Below are positions 40,257 through 49,666 of a stretch of DNA of 60,349 nucleotides, piece by piece. Made by a program: the position numbers and the translations under genes. The stretch comes from Actinomadura livida (GTDB taxonomy: Bacteria; Actinomycetota; Actinomycetes; Streptosporangiales; Streptosporangiaceae). Position 1 is the first letter of the stretch. Each line of letters begins with the position of its first letter. Location of the stretch: positions 1 to 60,349 of the forward strand of contig NZ_BMRO01000014.1 in NCBI RefSeq assembly GCF_014648675.1. The letters run 5' to 3'. The notes beneath the pieces were generated by a model. It was not told the DNA's origin and did not search any database. It was given only the letters and a program-made list of their open reading frames with translations.

Positions 40257-41018
40257 GTGAGCGATCAGCCGACGGACGACCATGACGGCCAACCCGGCGA
40301 CGGCGGCCGCGAGTACCGCATCGGCGAACTCGCGCAGGCCGCGGGCGTACCGGTGCGGACGCTGCGCTACTACCAGGAGCGCAGGCTGCTGCCGCCCCCG
40401 CGCCGCGAAGGGCGCATCGGGCTGTACTCCGAGGACCACCTCGCGCGGCTGCGCATGATCGCGAACCTGCTCGACCGCGGCCACACCCTCGAAGGCATCC
40501 GCGAGCTGCTCTCGGCGTGGGAGCAGGGCCGCGACATCGGCGCCGTCCTCGGCGTCGAGAAGGCCGTCACGACGCCGTGGTCGCGCGAGGTCCCGGTGAC
40601 GATGACGCTGGACGAGCTGGCGGCGCTGTTCCCGGGCCAGGTCGACGCGGAGTCCGTGGAGCGGGCCGTCGCGCAGGGCCACATCGAGATCGACGGCGAC
40701 CGCGTCACCCACTGGAGCCGCCGCCAGCTGGAGGCGACGGTGACGCTCGTCCAGGCCGGGGTGCCGCTGGAGGAGATCCTGTCGGCCGGGCTGGAGCTCC
40801 AGCGCACCATGGACGACCTCGCGGCGATGTTCCTCCGGATGATCGCCACGCACGTCGTCGGGCGCATCGACGAGCAGGACCTCGGCGAGCTGACCGAGAC
40901 CCTCGCGCGGCTGCGTCCGGGAGCGCAGGTCACCGTGGAGGCGGGCTTCGCCCGCGCCATGGACCGGCAGGTCCGCGCCGCGATCGACCAGCTGCTCGGC
41001 CGCTTCGCCGCGCCCTGA
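40257..41018 (+). CDS. MerR-family transcriptional regulator
   Basis: 253 residues from GTG 40257. The MerR helix-turn-helix is REYRIGELAQAAGVPVRTLR, then YYQERRLLPPPRREGRIGLY, followed by a dimerisation helix (LARLRMIANLLDRGHTLEGI). The C-terminal 150 residues are helical with no Cys metal-site. A TATGCT hexamer at 40244-40249 would put the transcript start at the GTG, so it is probably leaderless; ATG 40245 is an in-frame alternative. Target unknown; the next gene (S9 peptidase) starts 71 bp later. Confidence 0.85.
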   Translation: MSDQPTDDHDGQPGDGGREYRIGELAQAAGVPVRTLRYYQERRLLPPPRREGRIGLYSEDHLARLRMIANLLDRGHTLEGIRELLSAWEQGRDIGAVLGVEKAVTTPWSREVPVTMTLDELAALFPGQVDAESVERAVAQGHIEIDGDRVTHWSRRQLEATVTLVQAGVPLEEILSAGLELQRTMDDLAAMFLRMIATHVVGRIDEQDLGELTETLARLRPGAQVTVEAGFARAMDRQVRAAIDQLLGRFAAP

Positions 41019-41089
41019 GCGCCCCCGGCGGGCACGCCCCGGACGCCGGGGGTTCCCCCGCACGTCCGGTCGGCCGCAATACTGGGGGG

Positions 41090-42862
41090 ATGGTCGACGA
41101 CGAACGCTGGAAGGCGAGATTCCGCGCCGCCGGGATGAGCCTGCCCCGATGGGCCAGAGACGCCCCGAGCCACAGCATCTACCGGTCGAACGTCACCGGA
41201 ACCTGGGAGATCTACACGTGGGACCGTGACACCGGCGAGCGCCGCCAGGTGACCGACCGCCCGAACGGCACCTGGATCGGCACCATCGACCCGTCCGGCG
41301 AATGGGTCTGGTGGTTCGCCGACACCGACGGCGACGAGTTCGGCGTCTGGAAGCGCGTGCCGTTCGGCGCGGAGGAGGGGGCCGAGAGCGTCCCCGCCGT
41401 CACGGGCCTGGAGCCGTCCTATCCGGCCGGCCTGTGCCTGGGCCGCACCGGCCTCGCCGTCGTCGGGCGGACGACGGAGGACGGCAACACGATCCACCTC
41501 TGCCAGGCCGGTGCGGAGCCCGAGGTGCTCTACCACCACGCGGAGGACGCGCACGTCGCCGCGCTGTCCCGCGGCGAGAGCCTGATCGCGATCGGGCACA
41601 GCGAGCACGGCGACAGCCGCCACATGGCGCTGCGCGTGGTGCGGCCGGACGGCACCACGGTCGCGGACCTGTGGGACGGCCCCGGCAAGGGCGTCCACGC
41701 CGCCGGGTTCGCCCCCGTCGAGGGGGATTCGCGGCTGCTGGTGAACCACGAGCGGCGCGGCCGCGACGAGATGCTGATCTGGGATCCGGTCGTCGGCACC
41801 GAGCAGGAGATCGTCCTCGACCTGCCCGGCGAGATCGGCGCGGCCTGGTACCCGGACGGGACGGCGCTGCTGATCGCCCACTCGCACGAGGCCCGGGACG
41901 AGCTGTACCGGTACGACCTGGCGACCGGAGGCCTGACCGGGATCGAGACGCCGCGCGGGGTGATCGGCGGGGCCGACGTCCGGCCGGACGGGACGATCGA
42001 GTACTCCTGGTCGTCGGCCGCCGAGCCGCCGGTGATCAGGTCCACGTCGGGCGAGGTCGTGCTCACGCCCCCCGGGCCGCCCGCTCCCCCGTCCGTGCCC
42101 GTCGAGGACGTGTGGGTGGACGGCCCCGGCGGCCGCATCCACGCGCTGGTCAGCAAGCCCGAGGGCGACCGTCCGTTCCCGGCGGTGTTCGACGTCCACG
42201 GCGGGCCCACCGCGCAGGACGACGACTCGTTCCGGCCCGCGGTCGCCGCCTGGGTGGACCACGGGTTCGCCGTCGTCCGCGTCAACTACCGGGGCTCGAC
42301 CGGGTACGGGTCGGAGTGGCGCGACGCGATCGAGGGACGCGTCGGCCTCACCGAGCTGGAGGACATCAAGGCCGTCCGCGACTGGGCCGTGTCCAGCGGG
42401 CTCGCCGACCCGGAGCGGCTCGTGCTGACCGGCGGGTCGTGGGGCGGGTTCCTCACCCTGCTCGGCCTCGGCACCCAGCCGGACGGCTGGAGCGTCGGCG
42501 TCGCCGCCGTCCCCGTCGCCGACTACGTCGCCGCGTACGAGGACGAGATGGAAGGGCTGCAGGCGTTCGACCGGTCGCTGTTCGGCGGCTCCCCCGACGA
42601 GGTCCCGGACCGCTACCGCGAGTCGTCGCCGATCACGTACGTCTCCGAGGTCAAGGCCCCCGTGCTGGTCCTCGCCGGGGAGAACGACCCGCGCTGCCCG
42701 ATCCGGCAGATCGACAACTACCTGGCGCGGCTGGACGAGATGGGCCATCCGCACGAGGTGTACCGGTACGACGCCGGGCACGGCTCCCTCGTCGTCGAGG
42801 AGCGGATCACCCAGATGGCGGCCGAAATCGGCTTCGCCCGAAAGCATCTAGGTATGTCGTGA
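41090..42862 (+). CDS. S9-family (prolyl oligopeptidase-type) serine peptidase
   Basis: 590 residues from ATG 41090. Residues 30-330 form a beta-propeller of repeated strands (SHSIYRSNVTGTWEIYTWDR, GEWVWWFADTDGDEFGVW). The C-terminal alpha/beta-hydrolase domain has VFDVHGGPTAQ, VRVNYRGSTGYG, the nucleophile elbow GGSWGGFLTL (Ser near 450), the acid in AGENDPRCP and the His in YDAGHGS. This matches acylaminoacyl peptidase/prolyl oligopeptidase S9. There is no signal peptide, so it probably acts on short peptides in the cytoplasm. A GC-rich hairpin follows. Confidence 0.9.
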   Translation: MVDDERWKARFRAAGMSLPRWARDAPSHSIYRSNVTGTWEIYTWDRDTGERRQVTDRPNGTWIGTIDPSGEWVWWFADTDGDEFGVWKRVPFGAEEGAESVPAVTGLEPSYPAGLCLGRTGLAVVGRTTEDGNTIHLCQAGAEPEVLYHHAEDAHVAALSRGESLIAIGHSEHGDSRHMALRVVRPDGTTVADLWDGPGKGVHAAGFAPVEGDSRLLVNHERRGRDEMLIWDPVVGTEQEIVLDLPGEIGAAWYPDGTALLIAHSHEARDELYRYDLATGGLTGIETPRGVIGGADVRPDGTIEYSWSSAAEPPVIRSTSGEVVLTPPGPPAPPSVPVEDVWVDGPGGRIHALVSKPEGDRPFPAVFDVHGGPTAQDDDSFRPAVAAWVDHGFAVVRVNYRGSTGYGSEWRDAIEGRVGLTELEDIKAVRDWAVSSGLADPERLVLTGGSWGGFLTLLGLGTQPDGWSVGVAAVPVADYVAAYEDEMEGLQAFDRSLFGGSPDEVPDRYRESSPITYVSEVKAPVLVLAGENDPRCPIRQIDNYLARLDEMGHPHEVYRYDAGHGSLVVEERITQMAAEIGFARKHLGMS

Positions 42863-42867
42863 TCCTC

Positions 42868-42900
42868 CCGGGGGCGGGCGGTGGCCCCGCCCGCCCCCGG
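42868..42900 (+). terminator. GC-rich hairpin terminator of the S9 peptidase gene
   Basis: A perfect 12-bp stem (CCGGGGGCGGGC / GCCCGCCCCCGG) with a 9-nt loop begins 6 bp after the stop. No T-run follows. Confidence 0.7.
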
Positions 42901-43007
42901 CGTTTACAAGATCGAAGGCAGGGCACGCCTCCCACCGGCCGCGAGTGATCAAGGAGCCGGTACGGAGCCGGCCCGCCCCCCGGCGGCCGCTGACCGGGGG
43001 GATTCAC

Positions 43008-43877
43008 GTGAAACATCTTCAGCGCGTCCATGGGCTCGTCCGGCATGCCGTCGGCCGCCGAAAACCCGTGCCGCACGGCCCGGCGTTCCGGTTGACGGCC
43101 CTGGTGACGGGGCTGGCCGTCGCCACCACGACCCTCGCCGTCACGGCGCCGGCCGCGTCCGCGGCCGGGAAATCGCCGCCGCACCGGCCCGCGTCGGCGG
43201 CCAAGACGACCCTGGCACGCGCCGCCGCGCTCATGACGTTCCGCCGGCCCGCCTCCGCGGCCCGGGCGAGCGACCAGGCGTTCCGCACATCCGGACGGCA
43301 GCGGACGCGAGCCAGGCCGCCCCTGATGCCGGCGCTCACCGGCCCGTCTCCCGGCCCGCGGGTGACGACCACCGCACCTCCGGACGTCCCGCCGCAGAAC
43401 AACACGTCCCAGGACGGAAAACCGGCGGAGGCCACCACGTCCGGAACGGTGGAGCCGGGAACCCTGCCGGAGGGCATCCCCGAGTCACGCCGCGTGGATC
43501 ACCGGTTCGCCGAGGTGGTCCTGCGCGCGAACGGGATCCGCCGACGCTCGACGGGCGGGTGCTCCGACCGGATGATACGGACCTGCACGTCGTTCGAGCA
43601 GATCCGCTGGGGGACGATCAAGGGCCTGGTCCGCTTCGCGAGGTCGAGCGGCTGCGACATCGTCGTGACCGGCGGCACCGAGCGCGGCCACGCGGGCGGC
43701 CCCTACAGCCACTGGAACGGCTACAAGGCCGACATCTCGCCGAACCGCTGCGTCGACGACGCGGTCGAGCGGCACCCGTTCGCCGGCGTCCGCGGGGACG
43801 GCGCGAGGCTCTACCGCTCGCCCGACGGCGCCCTCTTCGCCCGCGAGAGCGACCACTGGGACATCACCTTCCGCTGA
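43008..43877 (+). CDS. Secreted M15-like metallopeptidase-fold protein
   Basis: 289 residues from GTG 43008, after a GGGGGG ribosome site. A Sec signal (LTALVTGLAVATTTLAVTAP, then AASAAGK) is followed by a long Pro/Ala/Thr-rich linker (about 60-165). The C-terminal domain has CDIVVTGGTERGH, YSHWNGYKADIS (S-H-x2-G-x3-D) and FARESDHWDITF (E-x2-H-W-D). This spacing of metal ligands matches the peptidase M15/D-Ala-D-Ala carboxypeptidase-like fold. It may trim peptidoglycan; only the motif supports that. Four Cys in the domain may form disulphides. Confidence 0.65.
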   Translation: MKHLQRVHGLVRHAVGRRKPVPHGPAFRLTALVTGLAVATTTLAVTAPAASAAGKSPPHRPASAAKTTLARAAALMTFRRPASAARASDQAFRTSGRQRTRARPPLMPALTGPSPGPRVTTTAPPDVPPQNNTSQDGKPAEATTSGTVEPGTLPEGIPESRRVDHRFAEVVLRANGIRRRSTGGCSDRMIRTCTSFEQIRWGTIKGLVRFARSSGCDIVVTGGTERGHAGGPYSHWNGYKADISPNRCVDDAVERHPFAGVRGDGARLYRSPDGALFARESDHWDITFR

Positions 43878-43895
43878 TCCGGCCGCCGGGCACGG

Positions 43896-44564
43896 TCAGG
43901 CGCGGACCTCGCGGATGATCCCGACGAGCTCCCGGGTCACCGACTTGAAGCCCGGTATGCGCGACATCGACACCATGCGGTTGACCAGCGGGACGGTCCG
44001 CTCGACCAGCAGGTACGTCTTGCGGCAGCCCGGCGAGCTGTCGTGCACCCAGTACAGGACGATGCCCATCGAGTAGATCCACAGCAGCTCGGGCAGCTCC
44101 GCCCGGAACTCCCTGTCGATCTTCAGGTCGGAGCCCTCCACGACCTCGCGGTAGATCGCCACCGCCGAGTCGCGCGCCGGGCCCGACTCGGCGCTGAACG
44201 GGTTGAGCGGGCTGGTCGGCTCGGCGGCGAACTTGAAGAACTTCCCGGCGAACTCGTGGTACGGGACCATCGTGTCGACCCGGGCCCTCAGCACGCCGAG
44301 CAGCCGGGGCGCGAACTCCGTCTCGGCGTCCAGGACGGCCCGGCAGGCCGCGACGTGCTCCTCCTGCAGCTCGTCGTAGTACGCCTGGATCAGCTCTTCC
44401 TTGGACCCGAAGTAGTAGTAGGCGTTGCCGACCGAGACGCCCGCCTCCTTGGCGATGGCCCGCATCGTCGTCGCCTCGTACCCGCGCTCCCGGAACAGGC
44501 GCAGCGCCGTCTCGACGATCAGGCGCCGCGTCTGCTCGGACTTCACGGCCTTCGTCTCGGTCAC
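43896..44564 (-). CDS. TetR-family transcriptional regulator
   Basis: 222 residues from GTG 44564. The HTH (TRRLIVETALRLFRERGYEA, then TTMRAIAKEAGVSVGNAYYY and FGSKEELIQAYY) is canonical TetR_N. The C-terminal ligand-binding domain is helical (VPYHEFAGKFFKFAAEPTSP, LWIYSMGIVLYWVHDSSPG). A TAGGGT hexamer upstream (near 44575) suggests a leaderless transcript. Its target is unknown; no transporter is divergent from it. Confidence 0.9.
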   Translation of the reverse strand: MTETKAVKSEQTRRLIVETALRLFRERGYEATTMRAIAKEAGVSVGNAYYYFGSKEELIQAYYDELQEEHVAACRAVLDAETEFAPRLLGVLRARVDTMVPYHEFAGKFFKFAAEPTSPLNPFSAESGPARDSAVAIYREVVEGSDLKIDREFRAELPELLWIYSMGIVLYWVHDSSPGCRKTYLLVERTVPLVNRMVSMSRIPGFKSVTRELVGIIREVRA

Positions 44565-44843
44565 GCATGCCACCCTAAAGCCCGCCGCGACGTCCGGCTC
44601 ACCCCCGCACAGCCCGCCACGCCACCCGACCTCCCAACGCCCCACCACAGACCTTCCCCACAAAACCACAGGTCAACGGGCTGCGAGCCGTCGAGTGAGC
44701 CGCAGCCGGGCAGGCTCCGGCCACGCGGACCTGGGCATGCGAAACCCGCGCAGGACCGGTCGGACGAGTAGCGCCCGCACAGGCCGGCAACGTGAACGGC
44801 GCGCGGGCGTGGGGTGCGCCGGCCGGCGCGGGCCACCGGTGGG

Positions 44844-46118
44844 TCAGCGGCCGGTGCCGCCGTAGACGACGGCCTCGACCTGCTCGGAGTCGAGGTCGAA
44901 GGCGTGGTGGGCGGCGACGACGGCGGCGTCGATGTCGTCCTGGGCGACGACGACCGAGATCCGGATCTCCGAGGTGGAGATCATCTCGATGTTGACCCCG
45001 GCATCGGCGATCGCGGTGAAGAGCTTGGCCGTGACGCCCGGGTGCGAGCGCATGCCCGCGCCGATCAGCGAGACCTTGCCGATCCGGTCGTCGTAGCGGA
45101 GCGACTCGAACCCGATGCGCTCCTTCAGCTTGTTCAGGGCGGTCAGCGCGCTCTGCCCGTCGGTGGACGGCAGCGTGAACGAGATGTCGGTGCGCCCGGT
45201 GGACGCGGCCGACACGTTCTGCACGATCATGTCGATGTTGATCTCGGCGTCGGACAGCACGCTGAAGATCGCGGCGGCCTCACCGACCTTGTCCGGCACC
45301 CCCACCACCGTGATCTTGGCTTCGCTCCGGTCGTGCGCGACGCCGGAGATTATCGCCTGCTCCATGTCCTGTCCTTCGATGTCGCTGCTGTCGACGACCC
45401 ACGTACCCTCCTTCTGACTGAACGAGGACCGCACGTGGATCGGGATGTTGTACCGGCGCGCGTACTCCACGCAGCGCAGATGCAGGATCTTCGCACCGTT
45501 CGCCGCCATCTCCAGCATCTCCTCGTAGGAGATCTTCGGGACCTTGCGGGCGGCGGGGACGATGCGCGGGTCCGCGGTGAAGACCCCGTCGACGTCGGAG
45601 TAGATCTCGCAGACGTCGGCGTCCAGCGACGCGGCCAGCGCGACGGCGGTGGTGTCGGAGCCGCCGCGGCCGAGCGTGGTGATGTCCTTGGTGTTCTGCG
45701 ACACGCCCTGGAAGCCGGCGACGATGCAGATCGAGTCCTCGTCCAGCGCCGTCCTGATCCGGCCGGGCGTCACGTCGATGATCTTGGCTTTGCCATGCGA
45801 GCCGTCGGTGATCACACCCGCCTGGGAGCCGGTGAACGAGCGGGCCTCGTGGCCCAGGTTCGCGATGGCCATGGCGAGCAGCGCCATGGAGATGCGCTCG
45901 CCGGCGGTGAGCAGCATGTCCAGCTCACGGCCCGGCGGCAGGGGACTGACCTGCTTGGCCATATCGATGAGATCATCCGTCGTGTCGCCCATGGCGGAGA
46001 CCACGACCACCACGTCGTTGCCCGCCTTCTTCGTTGCGACGATGCGCTGGGCGACCCGCTTGACGCCATCGGCGTCGGCGACGGAGGAGCCACCGTACTT
46101 CTGCACGACAAGAGCCAC
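44844..46118 (-). CDS. lysC: Aspartate kinase
   Basis: 424 residues, ATG start. The amino-acid-kinase domain begins ALVVQKYGGSSVADADG (KYGGSS motif), with FTGSQAGVITDGSHG and TLGRGGSDTTAVALAA, and the C-terminal ACT domains start near residue 265 (SFSQKEGTWVV, ISGVAHDRSEAKITVVGVPD, SAASTGRTDISFTLP). It phosphorylates L-aspartate, the first step to Lys, Thr and Met; feedback inhibition acts through the ACT domains. In related genomes asd follows lysC at once; here the downstream gene is a TetR regulator and asd is not in the window. It follows the dnaX-ybaB-recR-DUF5063 group at a distance of several kilobases. Confidence 0.95.
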   Translation of the reverse strand: MALVVQKYGGSSVADADGVKRVAQRIVATKKAGNDVVVVVSAMGDTTDDLIDMAKQVSPLPPGRELDMLLTAGERISMALLAMAIANLGHEARSFTGSQAGVITDGSHGKAKIIDVTPGRIRTALDEDSICIVAGFQGVSQNTKDITTLGRGGSDTTAVALAASLDADVCEIYSDVDGVFTADPRIVPAARKVPKISYEEMLEMAANGAKILHLRCVEYARRYNIPIHVRSSFSQKEGTWVVDSSDIEGQDMEQAIISGVAHDRSEAKITVVGVPDKVGEAAAIFSVLSDAEINIDMIVQNVSAASTGRTDISFTLPSTDGQSALTALNKLKERIGFESLRYDDRIGKVSLIGAGMRSHPGVTAKLFTAIADAGVNIEMISTSEIRISVVVAQDDIDAAVVAAHHAFDLDSEQVEAVVYGGTGR

Positions 46119-46395
46119 GAGTGGGCGCTCCTCGAATCGGGATCGGCGTACCGAGCAAAGAGTCTACAGAGCGCACCGAACTGGATAACGGGCAGGTAAC
46201 CGGTGCGGACACCGCGTGCCCGCACCGGCGGCCCGGCGCGGGTCGCGCGCCGCGCGACGCCGCCGCCACGGCCGGTGGCTGGGCACCTGCCCGCGCTCGC
46301 CGACGGCGCCGCGAGCCGGCGCGGCCGGTGGCGGGCACCTGGCCTCGGCCACCGCGCGGCGCCGCCCGGCGTTCGGCCGACGTCTGCGCGGCCCC
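46119..46395. other. Intergenic stretch without a gene
   Basis: 277 bp of GC-rich sequence between lysC and the MFS gene, both leftward. It should hold the lysC promoter on its left edge. No gene, clear -10 or terminator is evident. Confidence 0.4.
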
Positions 46396-47835
46396 CTACG
46401 CGGCTGTCTTGACGGGGTCGTGGGCGGGCTCGGCGGGCCGGCGCGGGCGGGTGCGGAGGCCGAGCGCCGTGATCAGGACGGCGGCGAGCACGGCGGCGAC
46501 GGGGACCGTCAGCGCGATCCGCAGGGCGTCGAGGCCCGCCTCCCGTGATCCGCCGCTGAGCGCCGCCACCTTGACGGCGGTCACCGCGGACAGGCCGAGC
46601 GCCATGCCGAACTGGATCGCGGTGTAGAAGAGGCCGCCCGCGACGCCGTGCTCGCTCTCGTCGACGCCTTCCGTGGCGGCCATCGTCAGCGGGCCGTAGA
46701 CCAGCGCGAACGACAGGCCCAGCAGCCCGATGATCGGGAACATGACCGTGTAGGCCCAGTCGAGGCCGACCGGCAGGAACAGCGCGTACGCCGCGGCCGC
46801 CAGGACGAGGCCGCCCAGCAGGACGCGCACGTTGCCGAAGCGGTTCACCAGGCGGGGCGTCAGCGTGGGCGCGAGGACGACGTCGATGCCGACGACCAGC
46901 ATGGCCAGGCCGGTCTGCCAGGTCGTCCAGCCGCGCAGTTCCTGCAGGTACAGCGTCATCAGGAACTGGAAGCCCGCGAACGCGCCGAGGAACAGCATCG
47001 CGCTCAGGTTCGTCCGCACCAGCGCGCCCGAACGGAGGATTCCGAGGCGGACGAGCGGGTGCGCCGCCCTGTGCTCGATCGCGACGAACGCCGCGAGGAG
47101 CGCCGCACCGCCCGCGAGGACGGCCGCGGTGAGCACGACGTCATGGCCGGGGCGCTCCAACCGGACGACCCCGTACACGAGCAGCATCATCGCGCCGGTG
47201 ATGCTGAACGCGCCCAGGAGGTCGAAACCGCCAGAGACGGCGCGGCGCGCCGCCGGCTCCGGCTCCTTGACCAGCGGAACCGCCGCGGCCAGCAGCAGCG
47301 CCGCCATGATCACCGGCGCGAAGAACACCCAGCGCCAGCCGATCGAGGTCAGCAGCCCGCCCGCGACGAGACCGAGCACGAAGCCGCCCGAGGCGATGCC
47401 CGCGTACACGCCGAGCGCCTTGGTGCGGGCAGGCCCGGCCGGGAACATCGCCGTGACGAGCGCCAGCCCCGCCGGGGCCATGAACGCCGATGCGACACCG
47501 GTGACGAACCGGGCGGCCAGCAGCATCCAGCCGTTCGTCGCGAACCCGCCCAGCCCGGAGAACAGGAGGAAGACCACCAGCCAGAACAGGAAGACGCGGC
47601 GGTGGCCGAGCAGGTCGGCGGTGCGCCCGCCGAGCAGCATGAACCCGCCGTATCCCAGCACGTAGGCGCTGATGACGCCGCTGAGCATCCCGGTCGACAG
47701 GCCGAGGTCCGCCCGGATCGACGGCAGCGCGATGTTGAGCATCGCGACGTCGATCCCCTCCAGGAAGACCGCACCGCACAGCACGAGCAACTGCGCCCAG
47801 GCGCGCCCGTCCATACGGGCAGCGGATGTGGACAT
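46396..47835 (-). CDS. MFS transporter, DHA2-like drug exporter
   Basis: 479 residues, ATG start with GAGGAG upstream. Fourteen hydrophobic segments are visible. The motif EGIDVAMLNIALPSIRADLG (TM1, like the D-x-T-I-V-N-V-A-L-P of DHA2 exporters), then GGRTADLLGHRRVF (motif A) and GLALVTAMFPAGPARTKALG mark a major-facilitator drug:H+ antiporter of the 14-TM (DHA2) type. It probably exports a toxic compound from the cytoplasmic membrane. The HxlR regulator transcribed away from it is the likely controller, through repeats in the gap. Confidence 0.9.
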   Translation of the reverse strand: MSTSAARMDGRAWAQLLVLCGAVFLEGIDVAMLNIALPSIRADLGLSTGMLSGVISAYVLGYGGFMLLGGRTADLLGHRRVFLFWLVVFLLFSGLGGFATNGWMLLAARFVTGVASAFMAPAGLALVTAMFPAGPARTKALGVYAGIASGGFVLGLVAGGLLTSIGWRWVFFAPVIMAALLLAAAVPLVKEPEPAARRAVSGGFDLLGAFSITGAMMLLVYGVVRLERPGHDVVLTAAVLAGGAALLAAFVAIEHRAAHPLVRLGILRSGALVRTNLSAMLFLGAFAGFQFLMTLYLQELRGWTTWQTGLAMLVVGIDVVLAPTLTPRLVNRFGNVRVLLGGLVLAAAAYALFLPVGLDWAYTVMFPIIGLLGLSFALVYGPLTMAATEGVDESEHGVAGGLFYTAIQFGMALGLSAVTAVKVAALSGGSREAGLDALRIALTVPVAAVLAAVLITALGLRTRPRRPAEPAHDPVKTAA

Positions 47836-47858
47836 GAGCCGGCTCCTCTCCGACGAGG

Positions 47859-47888
47859 GCCGGTTCCCTTTGTGAGTGCCGGTTCCCT
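47859..47888. repeat. Direct repeats in the MFS-HxlR divergent gap
   Basis: GCCGGTTCCCT at 47859-47869 and again at 47878-47888, 19 bp apart centre to centre, in the 91-bp divergent gap. Same-face spacing suggests a tandem operator for the HxlR regulator. Confidence 0.45.
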
Positions 47889-47926
47889 CTTGTTACCGGC
47901 AGCATCCTCAGTCACTATCAGGGACC

Positions 47927-48421
47927 ATGGAAGACGGAACTTTCGCGTCCCCTGGTTACTGCGGGGATACCGCCGCCGATGAGGCCGTCCAGCAGTGGGA
48001 CACGCGCAACGACTGCGAGGTCCGGCAGATCCTCGACCGCATCGCCGACAAGTGGTCGCTGCTCGTCATCGCGCTGCTGGACCAGCGTTCGCTGCGGTTC
48101 ACCGAGCTGCGCCGCCGCATCGACGGCATCAGCCAGCGGATGCTCGCCAGGACCCTGCGCCATCTGGAGCGGGACGGGCTGGTCAGCCGGACCGTCCACC
48201 CGACCGTCCCGCCGCGCGTGGACTACGCGCTCACCCCCATGGGGGCGACGCTGCACGAGACGATCCGCTCGCTGGTCGCCTGGACGGAGGAGCACCAGAA
48301 CGCCATCGCCGCGGCCCGCGCCGCCTACGACGCCCGCGTCCAGGGCGAGAAGGAGGCGGCGGAGCGGGAGGCCGCCGAGCGCGATTCCATCGCCCGCGAG
48401 GCCCTCACCGCCCTTCGCTGA
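47927..48421 (+). CDS. HxlR-family winged-helix regulator
   Basis: 164 residues from ATG 47927. The sequence NDCEVRQILDRIADKWSLLV (Cys near the helix, then the D-K-W-S-L-L of the family), RFTELRRRIDGISQRMLART, LRHLERDGLVSRTVHPTVPP and RVDYALTPMGATL is the HxlR domain. A long charged helix follows (EKEAAEREAAERDSIA). HxlR regulators answer to redox or aldehyde stress via the conserved Cys. Divergent from the MFS exporter gene, its likely target. A CTATCA hexamer ahead suggests short or no leader. Confidence 0.88.
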   Translation: MEDGTFASPGYCGDTAADEAVQQWDTRNDCEVRQILDRIADKWSLLVIALLDQRSLRFTELRRRIDGISQRMLARTLRHLERDGLVSRTVHPTVPPRVDYALTPMGATLHETIRSLVAWTEEHQNAIAAARAAYDARVQGEKEAAEREAAERDSIAREALTALR

Positions 48422-48613
48422 CGCCCTCCGGGAAGCGGACGCGGCAGGCCGGTGCCATTTCCGGCCTAGGCCTATCAGGGACAACTCGCGGGCACCCGGG
48501 TGGTGACCGGAATATGCTCATCTCCGCTTCGTCCCCGGCGCATGGGCCACCGAAGGTCGTCCTGCTGCTTCGACGGTCGAACACTCGATCCACCCCCGTA
48601 TGCAAGGAGCGTC

Positions 48614-48970
48614 ATGGCCGACATCGTCAAGCTTCACGTGAACGGTACGCCCGACCAGGTCCGTCCCGTCCTGGAGCAGGTGCTGCAGGGCGAGGGCTTC
48701 CGGTTCACCTGGGAGAACGCCGGCGAATGCATCATCGAGAAGGGGTCTCGCACCAAGGCCCTGCTCCTCGGCGCGTTCGGCACCCACTACAAGTACCGCG
48801 TGCTCTTCCACCCCCAGCAGGACGGCACGCTCGTCTTCGACGTCGGCCTCGCCACGACCGGCATGTCCGGCGGAGCCATCGGCGTCGCGAAGGTTCGCAA
48901 GAAGCTCGACGAGATCGGCCGCGTCCTGACCGGCGCCTTCCAGAACGCCGGCACCCTCATCAGCGCCTGA
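48614..48970 (+). CDS. Conserved hypothetical protein
   Basis: 118 residues from ATG 48614 with AAGGAG upstream. It has an alpha/beta pattern (DIVKLHVNGTPDQVRPVLEQ, VLQGEGFRFTWENAGECIIE, KYRVLFHPQQDGTLVFDVGL, TTGMSGGAIGVAKVRKKL), similar in type to small SRPBCC-like or DUF proteins of actinomycetes; I do not recognise the family. No signal peptide. The frame is open upstream but non-coding in character. Confidence 0.75.
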   Translation: MADIVKLHVNGTPDQVRPVLEQVLQGEGFRFTWENAGECIIEKGSRTKALLLGAFGTHYKYRVLFHPQQDGTLVFDVGLATTGMSGGAIGVAKVRKKLDEIGRVLTGAFQNAGTLISA

Positions 48971-49148
48971 CCCGCCGACCGGCATCGGGGCGCCGCACCT
49001 GAACCTGCGGCGCCCCGGGTCCGCTTCCGCACGCACCTTGGTGGCCGTCCTGCCATGCGGCGGCTACTGCACCCGTCCGGGTCCCGGTCGTGGTCAAGGA
49101 CGTGGGGGAGACCTGGAGGGACCGGCGGGAGCCGCGACGTTCCTCGGG

Positions 49149-49475
49149 ATGGGCCTCTACGGCCTCGTGGCGCCGGCCGCGCTGATCAGGCCGTTCGGGA
49201 TCGCGGCGGACTCGGTGGCGGCGCGGACCGAGGTCCGCGCCGTGTACGGCGGGTTCGGCGTCGCCGTCGGCGGTGCGCTGATCTGGGCGGCGGTCACGTC
49301 CGGCGCGGCCCGCCACGGTGTGCTGGCCGCAGTCGGCATCGCCCTCCTCGGCATGGCCGCCGGGCGGCTGGCCGCGCGTGCCGCCGAAGGGCCGCTGGCG
49401 CTCTACCCGCTCTGGTTCTACTTCTGGGTCGAGGCCGTCGGGGGCGGCCTCCTCCTGATGGCGGCGGCGATGTGA
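49149..49475 (+). CDS. DUF4345-like membrane protein, start uncertain
   Basis: From ATG 49149 the protein has 108 residues with three or four hydrophobic helices (LYGLVAPAALIRPFG, VYGGFGVAVGGALIWAAVTS, VLAAVGIALLGMAAGRLAAR, YPLWFYFWVEAVGGGLLLMA). The E-x-R-A-x-Y-G-G motif is typical of DUF4345 proteins. The first helix seems to begin upstream of this ATG, so the real start may be an earlier in-frame codon (the frame is open from GTG 49038) or the gene may be N-terminally damaged. Function unknown. Confidence 0.5.
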   Translation: MGLYGLVAPAALIRPFGIAADSVAARTEVRAVYGGFGVAVGGALIWAAVTSGAARHGVLAAVGIALLGMAAGRLAARAAEGPLALYPLWFYFWVEAVGGGLLLMAAAM

Positions 49476-49666
49476 TTACCGCGGCGACCGCAAATACGGC
49501 AAATCAGAGATTCTCGGCGGACCACCCGGAAGCCGGGCAAAGCGTCTACCTAGGGGCGGGGCGGCGGGATTGCTGGGTGGCGGAGTGCGTCCGGCCGCCC
49601 CGGCCCGGTGGTTCGTCGCGCCCGGGGTCCGGTGCGCGGCCGGTGAGGGAGCTGATGGGAGCGTTG

